DNA from: Apostichopus japonicus
Lineage: Eukaryota > Echinodermata > Holothuroidea > Aspidochirotida > Stichopodidae
Assembly (NCBI RefSeq): GCF_037975245.1
Contig: NC_092566.1
Coordinates: forward strand, 15,847,001-15,911,000
Reading direction: 5' to 3'
Length of the DNA: 64,000 bases
In this document: piece after piece, positions 49,001-55,140 of the stretch
Layout: every line of letters begins with the position of its first letter
How positions within the stretch are numbered: the stretch's first letter is position 1
Program-made: the position numbers and the translations under genes
The notes under the pieces: model-generated
What the model was told of the DNA's origin: nothing
Databases searched by the model: none
The model's input: the letters and a program-made list of their open reading frames with translations, nothing else

Positions 49001-51346
49001 TTATGTACATTTGACGGGAATATGAGAAGCTGAGAAGATCTGCATGATTAATGCGTATATAATAATCTTGTTTGGTTACCATCTATATTGCTGGCTATGC
49101 TATTGCTACAGGAGTTTCGAGCCGGAAGACAGGGACTGAGCCTCACCGGCTGGAATCATTGCAAGACCATGTGCCAATAAACATGAACTTATCTAAGATA
49201 TTAGGAGTCGTTGTTACGGCTCTGAAGAAATAATTTGTAATAATTACATGGTATTAAGGTAAGAACAGAAATGTGATGTATCTTACCATCTAACGTCGTG
49301 GTCACTGGTTCCACGAAACCGCTGAAACCATCATAACTATATCTCCTATCCGATGTGAAGGTCAACCACATGATGTTTTCCTCTGATAAAACACGTATTT
49401 CATTATTAAATCGCCCTTGATCGTACAGCAGAATATTTCTTTCGTTTGTTACATTCCCATTGCCAACCCTAAGGTAGTCTCCGTATTGAGTGTAGAAATA
49501 CTCAATGGTGAGAAGCAGTTGAAGACCAACGGGCGCGATGTAAATCTCCTCTTGATGAAGGTTGCATGGATATGTCCCAGTATCATAGTTGTATGAAGTT
49601 ATGTTACGTCGGGCCGTAACATTCCAAACATCTACAACGATAAAAGGATCATCGGTTTCTGTTCTTTATGTTGTACTTATTTTCCATTGATGTTATTGGG
49701 TATATATTTTACTTTTATTAAAATGAATAACAATTCATGACATATCTACAATAAAAGCGGCATGAAACCGCTCGTAAACACCATTCGCACAACCGTTTCG
49801 ATATGGATGCTTCAAAACAGTCATGGCTATTGCGTCATAATTACTAATAAAGATGTTGAAACTTGTTTTTCAATAAAAATGTTTCTCACAAAATTGCGTA
49901 ACTCAACATAAACGACTAAAAGAACATACTAGCACTTTTCAGGATTTTGCTACACGGTAGGCAAGTTTGTGTAAGAAGTGACACATTTCAAGAAAATGAT
50001 TGGGAATGAACCATTTCAATCTTTTACTAGGGTCATTTAAAGATATGCGTATCTTTGTTTTTTAATTAAGCGTTTGGAACAGTGTATCTCCGTGTTCAGC
50101 GGGATGCAAGGAAAATAAATTGAGAACTAAATAACATTCCCGTTAACCAAGGATGAATTCTATAGTGATCAAATGTCGCTCTAACATTTTCAATTTAAGC
50201 CACTCTGATACACAGCACAGTACGTAGAATGGTAAGAAAATTACTGTAACGACCAGCTAGAGATATAATACAATGAGGCTGCTTAATTCATTAACATGGC
50301 ACTGGCAAGACATAATGCATCGTGAATATGATATGTATTATCATGTAAGATTTAAACATTACATCTGCGTAAACACAAATACCAGAAAAAAGTCAAAAAA
50401 CTGTACCTGAAATCACCATAAGTTCCCAATCTTTGTTATTTGCACAAATTGGTTGATTTCTTGAGTCTGAGTCACATCGAGACACAGTGGGTATACACGC
50501 TCCATTTTGACAGTTGAACTCGCTCCCACAATCGAAATCGGAAGCTAAAAAATAAGACAATGAAGGAAGTCAAACAATATGGCACCGTAGGTGAATGTAA
50601 TCGTAGGATCCATACGTAAAAACACATTGGATACATCTGCATACGACCAATATTTTTTTTTTCTGTTTACGACCTGGTGTGGACGACATTGAGTTTTTAC
50701 TCTAAAATTCTAACTGCAATCTATCCCGCGATTATACATTTCGTACGAAATAGATGACATGGAATATCTACATGCGCATTGTGAGAACTTGGCCATACAC
50801 ACAAACTCTCCAAAATGTGCATTTCATGTAATCATCATCAGTCCTTTGAGTGAGTAGAAGGAGGAGAAGGAGAAGGAGAAGGAGGAGAAGTAGAAGGAGA
50901 AGGAGAAGAAGGAGATGGAGACAACACTATCTTACGATCTTACCGTCGGATGTTATATTTACAGGTTGAACAATACCCCTATAACCGTTACTGGTTGTCC
51001 TTTGATTCGTTGTAAATCTCATCCAAATAGTGTTTCCCTCTGATAAATATCGTAGTTCGTCAATATACGGTCCTCCTGAAACGGTCATTGCAGTGCTGCC
51101 GCCAGTGATGTTTCCGCTTCCAATTGCCAACAAGTCGCAACAACTTTCGGTCTTGATGTAAGTTATGTTTAGTAGAAGGTGGAGTCCTTCTGGGCCTATG
51201 AAGACCGTTTCTTCAACAAGGTTGTTCTGATAGCCTCCATTCCCAAAGTTCTGAGACTTGAAGTTGTAAGGAGTATTTACATATACAGAACCTGAACAAA
51301 TGACCGAAATAATATTAACACAAAACCACACATATCGTTCATGCAT
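18783..51346 (-). CDS. Gene A: large adhesion GPCR (CUB/LDLa/sushi/HRM/GAIN/7TM)
   Basis: Gene envelope. About 35 exons were read from splice sites and matching phases, giving roughly 2,490 residues. Order from N-terminus: possible signal peptide, CUB7, LDLa5, CUB6, LDLa4, CUB5, LDLa3, (dead CUB4), CUB3, LDLa2, CUB2, LDLa1, CUB1, 14 sushi domains, an HRM-like Cys/Trp motif, a GAIN region, the GPS with CNHLT, then TM1-TM7 and a short tail. By family knowledge this is a plasma-membrane receptor that autocleaves at the GPS and signals through G proteins when the Stachel (TSFAVLV) is exposed. CUB, sushi and LDLa modules bind proteins or glycans. Ligand and G protein are unknown. Gene-level joining is inference; individual exons are seen. 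Closest relative in view is gene B at 58.5 kb. Confidence 0.75.
19798..19858 (-). CDS. Gene A exon: TM4 / second extracellular loop
   Basis: A 61-bp exon, too short for simple ORF searches. The acceptor ...CCAAAG precedes 19858 and the donor GTAAGT follows 19798. It encodes [19 protein letters not shown] and ends two bases into a Tyr codon completed by the next exon. The paralogous exon in gene B (59858-59918) is also exactly 61 bp with the same phases and a similar peptide (LIPVLCVFFIS), which strongly supports it. Confidence 0.88.
20985..21262 (-). CDS. Gene A exon: TM2-TM3 into TM4
   Basis: 278 bp, acceptor TTACAG and donor GTATGT. It encodes [19 protein letters not shown] (TM2), the conserved Cys in PRHCNN before TM3, TM3 with [12 protein letters not shown], and the start of TM4 ([14 protein letters not shown]). 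The pattern QIHLNLCL and EA.HMYLL are hallmarks of adhesion-GPCR 7TM domains. The gene B counterpart at 60248-60525 has the same length and phases. Confidence 0.93.
21827..21933 (-). CDS. Gene A exon: TM1
   Basis: 107 bp, acceptor CTAAAG and donor GTAAGT. It encodes [19 protein letters not shown] and the rest of TM1 ([17 protein letters not shown]), directly after the Stachel exon. The classic ALSIIT..G motif begins TM1 of adhesion GPCRs. Its peptide joins in frame to GLRTKQ in the next exon. Gene B has a 119-bp version at 61122-61240, four residues longer. Confidence 0.9.
22363..22527 (-). CDS. Gene A exon: GPS motif and Stachel
   Basis: 165 bp, phase 0 at both ends, with acceptor TTTAG and donor GTAAGT. 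It encodes [34 protein letters not shown]. The four Cys and two Trp of the GPS are present, and the HL/T cleavage site is intact, so autoproteolysis inside the GAIN domain is expected. The tethered agonist would begin TSFAVLV. The gene B exon (61674-61838) has the same length and the same [11 protein letters not shown] ending. No open frame starting with ATG covers this exon. Confidence 0.94.
22879..23105 (-). CDS. Gene A exon: GAIN domain, C-terminal half
   Basis: 227 bp, acceptor TTTCAG and donor GTAAGT. It encodes [18 protein letters not shown], a polar linker, [13 protein letters not shown] and [16 protein letters not shown]. The pattern of a beta strand with SFFIYKD followed by VIAATLE is typical of GAIN subdomain B before the GPS. 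The gene B version (62258-62466) is 209 bp; the linker is shorter there. Confidence 0.9.
23513..23885 (-). CDS. Gene A exon: GAIN domain, N-terminal helical half
   Basis: 373 bp, acceptor TTAAAG and donor GTAACG. It begins [15 protein letters not shown] and continues with amphipathic helices and strands to [14 protein letters not shown]. This is the helical subdomain A to subdomain B transition of a GAIN fold. The gene B exon (62771-63143) also has exactly 373 bp and about 70-75% identical residues by eye. Confidence 0.9.
24397..24543 (-). CDS. Gene A exon: GAIN helical segment
   Basis: 147 bp, phase 0-0, acceptor TCGCAG and donor GTAAGT. It encodes [20 protein letters not shown] followed by an acidic stretch ([15 protein letters not shown]) and ANVNSSSPE, i.e. 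helices of GAIN subdomain A. The gene B exon 63661-63807 matches in length and in 43 of 49 residues by eye, the best-conserved exon pair of the two genes. Confidence 0.9.
24914..25026 (-). CDS. Gene A exon: HRM-like motif
   Basis: 113 bp, acceptor AATTAG and donor GTGAGT. It encodes [18 protein letters not shown] followed by [15 protein letters not shown]. The RFC..DGW..P...SC pattern is the end of a hormone-receptor-motif-like (HRM) domain found just before GAIN in many adhesion GPCRs. It has no ATG-initiated frame of length and would be missed by ORF calling. Confidence 0.85.
25274..25399 (-). CDS. Gene A exon: region before the HRM-like motif
   Basis: 126 bp, acceptor TTTCAG and donor GTAAAT. 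It encodes [40 protein letters not shown]. Two Cys (CPFQ, NCSEE) fall at positions expected for the first half of an HRM-like domain. The phases match the sushi exon upstream (one base carried over) and the exon at 24914. The upstream intron holds the nested hAT elements. Confidence 0.82.
26080..26820 (+). pseudogene. LINE reverse-transcriptase fragment split by a hAT element
   Basis: Before the inner element one reads [11 protein letters not shown] (one frame) and [15 protein letters not shown] (another frame). After it the frame continues as ISLSP when the duplicated CCGGCCAA is counted once. NYRPISL is a hallmark of non-LTR reverse transcriptases. The fragment is short, frameshifted and inside the outer hAT element. 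Confidence 0.75.
26191..26780. mobile_element. Inner hAT-type non-autonomous element
   Basis: 590 bp with terminal inverted repeats CAGTGGCGGAGC (26191-26202) and GCTCCGCCACTG (26769-26780). An 8-bp target-site duplication CCGGCCAA flanks it at 26183-26190 and 26781-26788. G-rich and C-rich runs lie just inside the ends. Its 3' part (GGTGGCGCTCCGCTTA) resembles the 3' part of the outer element at about 27160, so the two are relatives. Confidence 0.93.
27586..27774 (-). CDS. Gene A sushi exon S1 (last, diverged)
   Basis: 189 bp, phase 1-1, acceptor ACAAG, donor GTCAGT. It starts [13 protein letters not shown], then [11 protein letters not shown] and [13 protein letters not shown], and ends [10 protein letters not shown]. 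Four Cys and the late Trp make a CCP/sushi fold. It is the most diverged complete copy and is the one that splices to the HRM region. Confidence 0.93.
27922..28110 (-). CDS. Gene A sushi exon S2
   Basis: 189 bp, phase 1-1, donor [15 protein letters not shown] start and a [13 protein letters not shown] middle (alpha-like), ending EDAFCE. Sushi Cys pattern intact. Confidence 0.93.
28258..28446 (-). CDS. Gene A sushi exon S3
   Basis: 189 bp, phase 1-1, donor GTTGGT. Gamma type: [13 protein letters not shown], ending EDAFCQ. Confidence 0.93.
28598..28786 (-). CDS. Gene A sushi exon S4 (beta type)
   Basis: 189 bp, phase 1-1, donor GTTAGT. Beta type with a distinct N-terminal half: [20 protein letters not shown], then [13 protein letters not shown]. 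It shares its second half with the other types, which suggests past exchange between copies. Confidence 0.93.
28922..29110 (-). CDS. Gene A sushi exon S5 (alpha type)
   Basis: 189 bp, phase 1-1, donor GTGAGT. Alpha type: CAEPHPPDE start, [13 protein letters not shown] middle, ending EDAFCE. Confidence 0.93.
29258..29446 (-). CDS. Gene A sushi exon S6 (gamma type)
   Basis: 189 bp, phase 1-1, donor GTTAGT. Gamma type with [13 protein letters not shown]. Same type as S10. Confidence 0.93.
29598..29786 (-). CDS. Gene A sushi exon S7 (beta type)
   Basis: 189 bp, phase 1-1. Lies exactly 1000 bp from S4 and is almost identical to it, including flanking intron sequence. Confidence 0.93.
29922..30110 (-). 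CDS. Gene A sushi exon S8 (alpha type)
   Basis: 189 bp, phase 1-1. Exactly 1000 bp from S5 and apparently identical in peptide. Confidence 0.93.
30258..30446 (-). CDS. Gene A sushi exon S9 (gamma type)
   Basis: 189 bp, phase 1-1, gamma type with [13 protein letters not shown], close to S3. Confidence 0.93.
30594..30782 (-). CDS. Gene A sushi exon S10 (gamma type)
   Basis: 189 bp, phase 1-1, [13 protein letters not shown]. It carries a single-base difference (CATGAAGACA in place of CATAAAGACA on the plus strand), so copies are not simple assembly duplicates. Confidence 0.92.
30934..31122 (-). CDS. Gene A sushi exon S11 (beta type)
   Basis: 189 bp, phase 1-1, beta type, 1336 bp from S7 (one extra exon module of about 336 bp between them). 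Confidence 0.93.
31258..31446 (-). CDS. Gene A sushi exon S12 (alpha type)
   Basis: 189 bp, phase 1-1, alpha type, donor GTGAGT. One base differs from S8 (CCTTTTGGAC in place of CCTTTCGGAC on the plus strand). Confidence 0.93.
31598..31786 (-). CDS. Gene A sushi exon S13 (beta type)
   Basis: 189 bp, phase 1-1, beta type, 664 bp from S11, so this unit lacks the gamma exon. Confidence 0.93.
31922..32110 (-). CDS. Gene A sushi exon S14 (first, alpha type)
   Basis: 189 bp, phase 1-1, alpha type, donor GTGAGT. First complete sushi after CUB1 in the reading order. Confidence 0.93.
32255..32335 (-). pseudogene. Relic half of a sushi exon
   Basis: Only the second half of a gamma-type exon is present (GGATGGAAATTCAACGG through the donor end). 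There is a one-base insertion in the region of the third Cys codon (GTGCTAGTGTGTC where intact copies read GTGCAGTGTGTC), and the donor sequence has changed (AATGGTTAGG). The first half and its acceptor are missing. It marks the 5' edge of the array. Confidence 0.85.
33392..33739 (-). CDS. Gene A exon: CUB1
   Basis: 348 bp, phase 1-1, acceptor CTTACAG, donor GTAAGT. It begins [20 protein letters not shown], followed by [19 protein letters not shown]-type strand, [24 protein letters not shown] and GFRGFVKSV. This is a CUB beta-sandwich pattern. Only one Cys (YPC) is present; the usual CUB disulfides are absent. Confidence 0.92.
33907..34060. repeat. (AT)n microsatellite
   Basis: About 150 bp of TA repeats with small breaks, in the intron between CUB1 and LDLa1. 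Confidence 0.93.
34667..34783 (-). CDS. Gene A exon: LDLa-like module 1
   Basis: 117 bp, phase 1-1, acceptor CAACAG, donor [26 protein letters not shown] then [12 protein letters not shown]. Five Cys of an LDL-receptor class A module are present; the sixth and the SDE calcium motif are missing. Confidence 0.88.
35103..35450 (-). CDS. Gene A exon: CUB2
   Basis: 348 bp, phase 1-1, acceptor TGTGCAG, donor [22 protein letters not shown], then [49 protein letters not shown]. The whole exon is open and splices in frame, but it has no early ATG, so simple ORF calling misses it. Single Cys at YPC. Confidence 0.92.
36110..36232 (-). CDS. Gene A exon: LDLa-like module 2
   Basis: 123 bp, phase 1-1, acceptor CCACAG, donor [25 protein letters not shown] then [14 protein letters not shown]. 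Five Cys, sixth missing. The Copia element begins only 90 bp upstream, in the preceding intron. Confidence 0.88.
36322..36484 (+). repeat. Copia 5' LTR
   Basis: 163 bp, TG...CA ends. The gag ATG at 36470 lies inside it, 15 bases before its end. Confidence 0.93.
36470..36892 (+). pseudogene. Copia gag, first part, ends at a frameshift
   Basis: It starts [20 protein letters not shown], with a gag-like [14 protein letters not shown] segment and a helical body. The frame stops at 36890, while a coherent gag continuation ([19 protein letters not shown]) is read in another frame, so a one- or two-base shift occurred near 36885. The ATG is in the LTR, which leaves no untranslated leader between LTR and gag. 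Confidence 0.85.
36893..38982 (+). pseudogene. Copia gag end, protease and integrase (broken)
   Basis: In order: gag C-terminus, a zinc knuckle [14 protein letters not shown] near 37185, aspartic protease VDCGATSHI near 37465, the pre-integrase motif [10 protein letters not shown] near 37865, an in-frame TAG at 37963, then CDTCTQGKF, and the integrase core with HTDLAG, DDYS, SDNGSEF and QNGTAER. The frame runs into the LTR-like insertion and stops at 38982. The stop at 37963 separates protease from the integrase core. Confidence 0.88.
38952..40020 (-). mobile_element. Probable solo LTR inserted antisense in the Copia pol
   Basis: A 1.07-kb non-coding insertion separates the Copia integrase from its RT. 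Read on the minus strand it begins TGTAGCC and ends GTAACA, holds a TATA box (GTATATAAAC, about 39681-39691) and no coding frame of note, as an LTR would. No clean target-site duplication was found next to these ends; an imperfect CGTTAC/CGTAAC pair lies a few bases outside. Family unknown. Confidence 0.55.
40021..41671 (+). pseudogene. Copia reverse transcriptase and RNase H (broken)
   Basis: RT motifs: [57 protein letters not shown] and the catalytic VDDLI. A frameshift near 40850 separates this from the next part ([38 protein letters not shown]). A second lesion near 41345 removes the stretch before EAEYMALAA, and RNase H continues to KPATKSK. At least two shifts in this part, so no working polymerase. 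Confidence 0.9.
41776..41938 (+). repeat. Copia 3' LTR
   Basis: 163 bp, looks identical to the 5' LTR, followed by the GAGAC target-site duplication. Confidence 0.95.
42620..42967 (-). CDS. Gene A exon: CUB3
   Basis: 348 bp, phase 1-1, acceptor TTCCAG, donor [26 protein letters not shown] then [56 protein letters not shown]. Complete CUB pattern with one Cys. It is closely related to CUB5 and CUB6. Confidence 0.92.
43038..43362 (-). pseudogene. Dead CUB exon (CUB4)
   Basis: Clearly a copy of CUB5/CUB6 with splice sites still present (acceptor ATGCAG, donor GTAAGA), but broken. A net 18 bases are lost around the CNLHQEEVY region (partly between two CATC repeats), a one-base loss follows GNG, and a stop soon comes after it. 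The LSEEN stretch is also scrambled. If spliced in, it would truncate the receptor, so it is presumably skipped. It lies between LDLa3 and CUB3 with no LDLa of its own. Confidence 0.88.
43757..44245 (-). mobile_element. 5'-truncated LINE tail
   Basis: On the minus strand two overlapping frames read [11 protein letters not shown]...SGR and then [20 protein letters not shown], a typical LINE ORF2 C-terminus with one frameshift. It is followed by a 3' region ending in TTTGAATTTGAATTT, a short-repeat tail at about 43757-43775. 5' end placed only approximately. It lies in an intron of gene A in sense orientation. Confidence 0.75.
44628..44747 (-). CDS. Gene A exon: LDLa-like module 3
   Basis: 120 bp, phase 1-1, acceptor CTTCAG, donor [26 protein letters not shown] then [12 protein letters not shown]. 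Five Cys, sixth missing. Confidence 0.88.
45284..45628 (-). CDS. Gene A exon: CUB5
   Basis: 345 bp, phase 1-1, acceptor CCAG, donor [85 protein letters not shown]. One Cys. Confidence 0.92.
46097..46216 (-). CDS. Gene A exon: LDLa-like module 4
   Basis: 120 bp, phase 1-1, acceptor TATCAG, donor [26 protein letters not shown] then [12 protein letters not shown]. Five Cys, sixth missing. Confidence 0.88.
46217..49286. other. Intron of gene A, repeats only
   Basis: A 3.1-kb stretch without a supported exon. It holds AAC- and ATC-rich simple sequence at about 47640-47790 and arms of a second MITE-like element (47575-47626 and 48008-48125). Short open frames here carry no recognisable domain. 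Confidence 0.6.
47575..48125. mobile_element. Second copy of the palindromic MITE, rearranged
   Basis: The stretch 47580-47626 (GGTAGCAAGTGATATTAG, ending GGAGGATATG) resembles the left arm of the element at 205-503. 48008-48125 (ATTAGCACGGTCTAG, GGTACAAAAATTTA, ACAGTAGTTACTG) resembles its right arm. Simple repeats separate the arms. Ends not defined. Confidence 0.55.
49287..49631 (-). CDS. Gene A exon: CUB6
   Basis: 345 bp, phase 1-1, acceptor TTGTAG, donor [72 protein letters not shown]. Fully open but without an early ATG. Nearly identical to CUB5, so a recent exon duplication. Confidence 0.92.
50407..50544 (-). CDS. Gene A exon: LDLa-like module 5
   Basis: 138 bp, phase 1-1, acceptor TTTTAG, donor [26 protein letters not shown] then [17 protein letters not shown]. 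Five Cys; the loop between Cys 4 and 5 is longer than in the others. Confidence 0.86.
50855..50926. repeat. GGAGAA-rich polypurine tract
   Basis: Imperfect GGAGAA/GAAGGA repeats in the intron just after the CUB7 donor; on the gene strand this is a long polypyrimidine run. Confidence 0.85.
50944..51346 (-). CDS. Gene A exon: possible start, signal peptide and CUB7
   Basis: The CUB part (50944-51291) reads [63 protein letters not shown]; donor GTAAGA. Upstream the same frame is open to an ATG at 51346 and adds [19 protein letters not shown], which looks like a signal peptide, so this may be the first coding exon. The alternative is an internal exon starting at 51291 after the acceptor GTTCAG, in the same phase as the other CUB exons. 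CUB7 lacks the YPC Cys and instead has a vicinal CC pair. I favour the first-exon reading slightly. Confidence 0.7.
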
Positions 51347-51894
51347 TATTCATCTTCGAACATTTAAAAGCTAGTATCAAACAATTTAATACACACTATA
51401 GTAACGCCAACATATTTACAATCTGGTGTGAGTATCAACTATAGCATATAGCAGTTGAGTACTAATCGATTACAGAGTTCACTGAAAAATGTTCACAAAC
51501 ATCTTCATTTAGTTGAGTAATAACCATCCGACGGGACCAATCCGAAACTCATTATAAGTAAACAGTGAATATACTTTGATGGGTAAGTCCATTATTATTT
51601 TCAGCATAGCAATAAGTCATTACAGTGCTTCCATTCAAATTACATTCAACATATCAAATGTTGACATCACAAACATCAATTTCTAAAAACAATGGTGGAT
51701 GTTTTAGCGTTTCTAGTTTTCCTTAAATGTTTAGGTGTGGTAGATGCGGTTCAAGTGCCACTTGATTTCCATTCGCTAATGCCATATTTATAAGAAAATC
51801 AACCATAATTATTCTTGTAACAGTAACGTCTGTTCAAGAGAGCGTTCGATGTAAATGTATGTTTCGTTTCTGTAAATTAATAAACATTTGTACA

Positions 51895-52110
51895 AGTTTA
51901 ACTGCTGCGCCTTCTCTTTGGAACGAACTCCCATTTCACGTTCGTGACTCTCCCTTCCTTTGTATTTTCAAGAGACAACTTAAAACATTTCTGTTTGATT
52001 CCAAGTATTTTATCCCTTGATTTCCTTTGTCTCTTTACTACTTTGTAAAGCGCTTTGAAACACTGTATTAAGTGCTATATAAATGTAATTTATTATTATT
52101 ATTATTTCTA
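51895..52110 (+). mobile_element. LINE 3' end fragment (L2-like)
   Basis: Reads AAPSLWNELPFHVRDS and then a C-terminal stretch, followed by GCGCTTTGAAACACTG, TATATAAATGTAATT and an (ATT)n tail, the typical 3' end of L2-like LINEs. Absent from the matching place in copy 1 (near 590), so it inserted after the duplication or was lost there. Confidence 0.8.
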
Positions 52111-52496
52111 CTATAACAATATGTCATATATAAAAACACAGAGCGTCTGATATCGAGTGTATACTTAATAAGTTCTGTCAGGCAAATCATATGCATGCTG
52201 ACAATAAACCGCTTTTTTAATTTTTTATTGCAATGAACAATGAAAAAATAAAGTATCAAAAACCGCATATCCCACCGATGAGAATAAAATATTCTATTAG
52301 AAATGCAAAAACACAAAGGAAACCTAATCGTAATGTCACACGGATGCACAGTTACCTTTGAGCTAGTTTTACTGGCCGCGGTGGAATACATACTGCCAAT
52401 GGTTTACGCTACAGAATAATGATCACACATTGCCATATTGACATTACTAAAAGCTAACATTGTATGGATATGACAGTATGAGTAGAATACTTCATA

Positions 52497-55140
52497 GCAA
52501 TTGTATGGTCTACATCTGATTACAAAACTCTTTGGATCAAGTAGGCTACCACATTGAGAAGTTATTTATTGGCATATACACTAAAAATGATAGATATATT
52601 TCAGCTTTTAGCTTGTACTGATTCGGACGATTAAACATTCATCATTACGGTCGATGCAATGCAAACATACAGAGGTTATAATTCATGATGTAAGACTGAT
52701 AATACCAATAAATTTACTTATTTTGGAATGTCGGTAAGAATGACTACTAAGTAAGAATCTGCTACAAAGTCATATATTTTACAATACCAACAATGTAACG
52801 AAGGGTTTATAGTAACGGATTGTGATAAATGACGTAAAACAAAGATTGAAAGGATACTCTTGGAGTTGATACGTGTTTTTTTTTGGCATGCCTGGAGAAA
52901 CTTGACGGGCATCGGTACAGCTGTATCCAAGGGGAAAATGTAGTCGTTTACAATGCCTAAATCAATTATATAAATTTTAGTTACTTTGCCAAAGATATAT
53001 TATTAGCGTATTCATAATTCCTGGATCCCTTGTTTGTTACCTATCCTATACAAACAAACAAACAATTGTAAATTACAAGACGTTCGAACATGTTGTACCG
53101 CACAATTAACGCTATAGTTGAACTGCCATTTTAATTAGGCTACGAGAGATAGTTACGGAGGACTTCTTACAATAATAACATTAATTGTTGTCATTCGACT
53201 GATGCCAGGCATTGACATTACACATTTGTAAGCCATGTCACGTTGACTGCTTTAATGGAATGTTAACATTTGTCGAATTAGCTAGCAAAAGATGCGAGAT
53301 TACCGTTGGTTGACTAAAATATTTCAAATAATTTCCTAGGAAATTTCAGCTTCATGCAAATACCTCATCCTCCAAGTAAGCAAACCAACGATTCCTCATT
53401 AGGAGTTTAATTTGACTAAGATGGTACTACAACCGCGAATATAAAGTTAGCTATTTGCATTAATTTGGATGAGAAAACAACAGCAACAGCAAACAAAAAC
53501 AACGTAGAGTTAACAGAACACGGCACCAGTTACTTTGGTTTACCGGATGCCTCCCGTCCCGCTTAACCAGATGGATATAGAATAAGTTCATGGACACTAC
53601 GGTAGCTAATTTTTGAAGAAAAAACTGTAAAGAAAAACGTTTGTAATAAATTCCGAATGAGAGAGCCTTTATACATGTTTTACATAATAGCAACATTTGG
53701 AACAGACGTTTACCTTTGAAGAAATAACTTCTACAGAGAAAAGATTTAAGTGTTACATTTTAACAAAACCGTGCCAGCAATTGTATAACTTATAGTCCCT
53801 TATATGCACAAACATATATAAAACCCTTCGTAAAGTATTCTCATGGAAATATCCCATGGTATGTTCCCCTCAATTTACATTTCATTTGATTCTGACTATC
53901 TTCATAACAGTATAAAAAAAGGTGCTTTCTTTTTTGAAAGGTAAGGATACAGGCACGGTTAATATATATCCTGCTTTCTGAATTCCATAAAATTGATTCA
54001 AAGGAATGGATAAGTCTATAAAGATTTACCATTCTGAAAATTGTGTTAGTATTAAAACGAAAGCAATTGTATGGTCTACATCTGATTACAAAACTATTTG
54101 GATCAAGTAGCTATAATATTGGGAAGTTATTTATTGGCATAAACACTATAAATAATAGATACAAATAAGCTTTCAGCTTGTATTAGATCGGACGATTAAA
54201 CATTCATCATTACGGTCGATGCAATGCAAACATACAGAGGTTATAACTCACGATGTAAGACTGATAATACCAATAAATTTACTTATTTTGGAATGTCCGT
54301 AAGAATGACTAGTAAGTAAGAATCTGTTACAAAGTCATATATTTTACATTATTTTGCATTACACATTTGTAAGCCATGTCACGTTGACTGCTTTAATGGA
54401 TGTCCAAATTTGTCGAATTAGGTAGCAAAAGATGCGAGGTTAACATTGAAGTACCTTTCTAGCAACTTTCAGCTTCGTACATATACCCCATTATCCAAGT
54501 AAGCAAAAAAGGATTCCTCATTAGGAGTTTAGTCTGACATGGTACGACAACCGTGAATATAACGTTAGCTATTTGCATTAATTTGGATGGGAAAACAACA
54601 GTTCGTAGAGTGTTTACAGAACACGGCACCAGGTACTTTGGTTTACCGGATGCCTCCCGTCCCGCTTAACCAGATGGATATAGAATAAGTTCATGGATAC
54701 TACGGTAGCTACTTTTTGAAGAAAAAACTGTAAAGAAAAACGTTTGTAATAAATTCCGAATGAGAGAGCCTTTATACATGTTTCACATAATAGCAACATT
54801 TGGAACAGAAGTTTACCCTTGAAGAAACAACTTCTACAGAGAAAACATTTAAGTATTAAAGTTTTAACAAAACCTTGCCAGCAATTGTAGAACGTATAGT
54901 CCTTTCCATGCACAAACATATATAAAATCCTATCTTCGCAAAGTATTCTCTTGGAAATATCCCAAGGTATGTTCCCCTCAATTTACATTCTATTTGATTC
55001 TGACTATCTTCATAAAAGTATAAAAAGGTGCCTTCTTTTTTGAAAAGGTTGGAATTTTGAAACACGGTTAACATTTTTCATGCTTTCTGAATTCCATAAA
55101 ATTGGTTCAAAGATTTACCATTCTGAAAATTGAAAACTGT
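52497..55140. repeat. Internal tandem duplication inside copy 2
   Basis: The sequence from GGTCTACATCTGATTAC at about 52508 to 54064 restarts at about 54065 and runs to 55140, with roughly 480 bases missing from the second pass near 54345. Copy 1 has this stretch only once (about 1012-2460). Confidence 0.82.
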
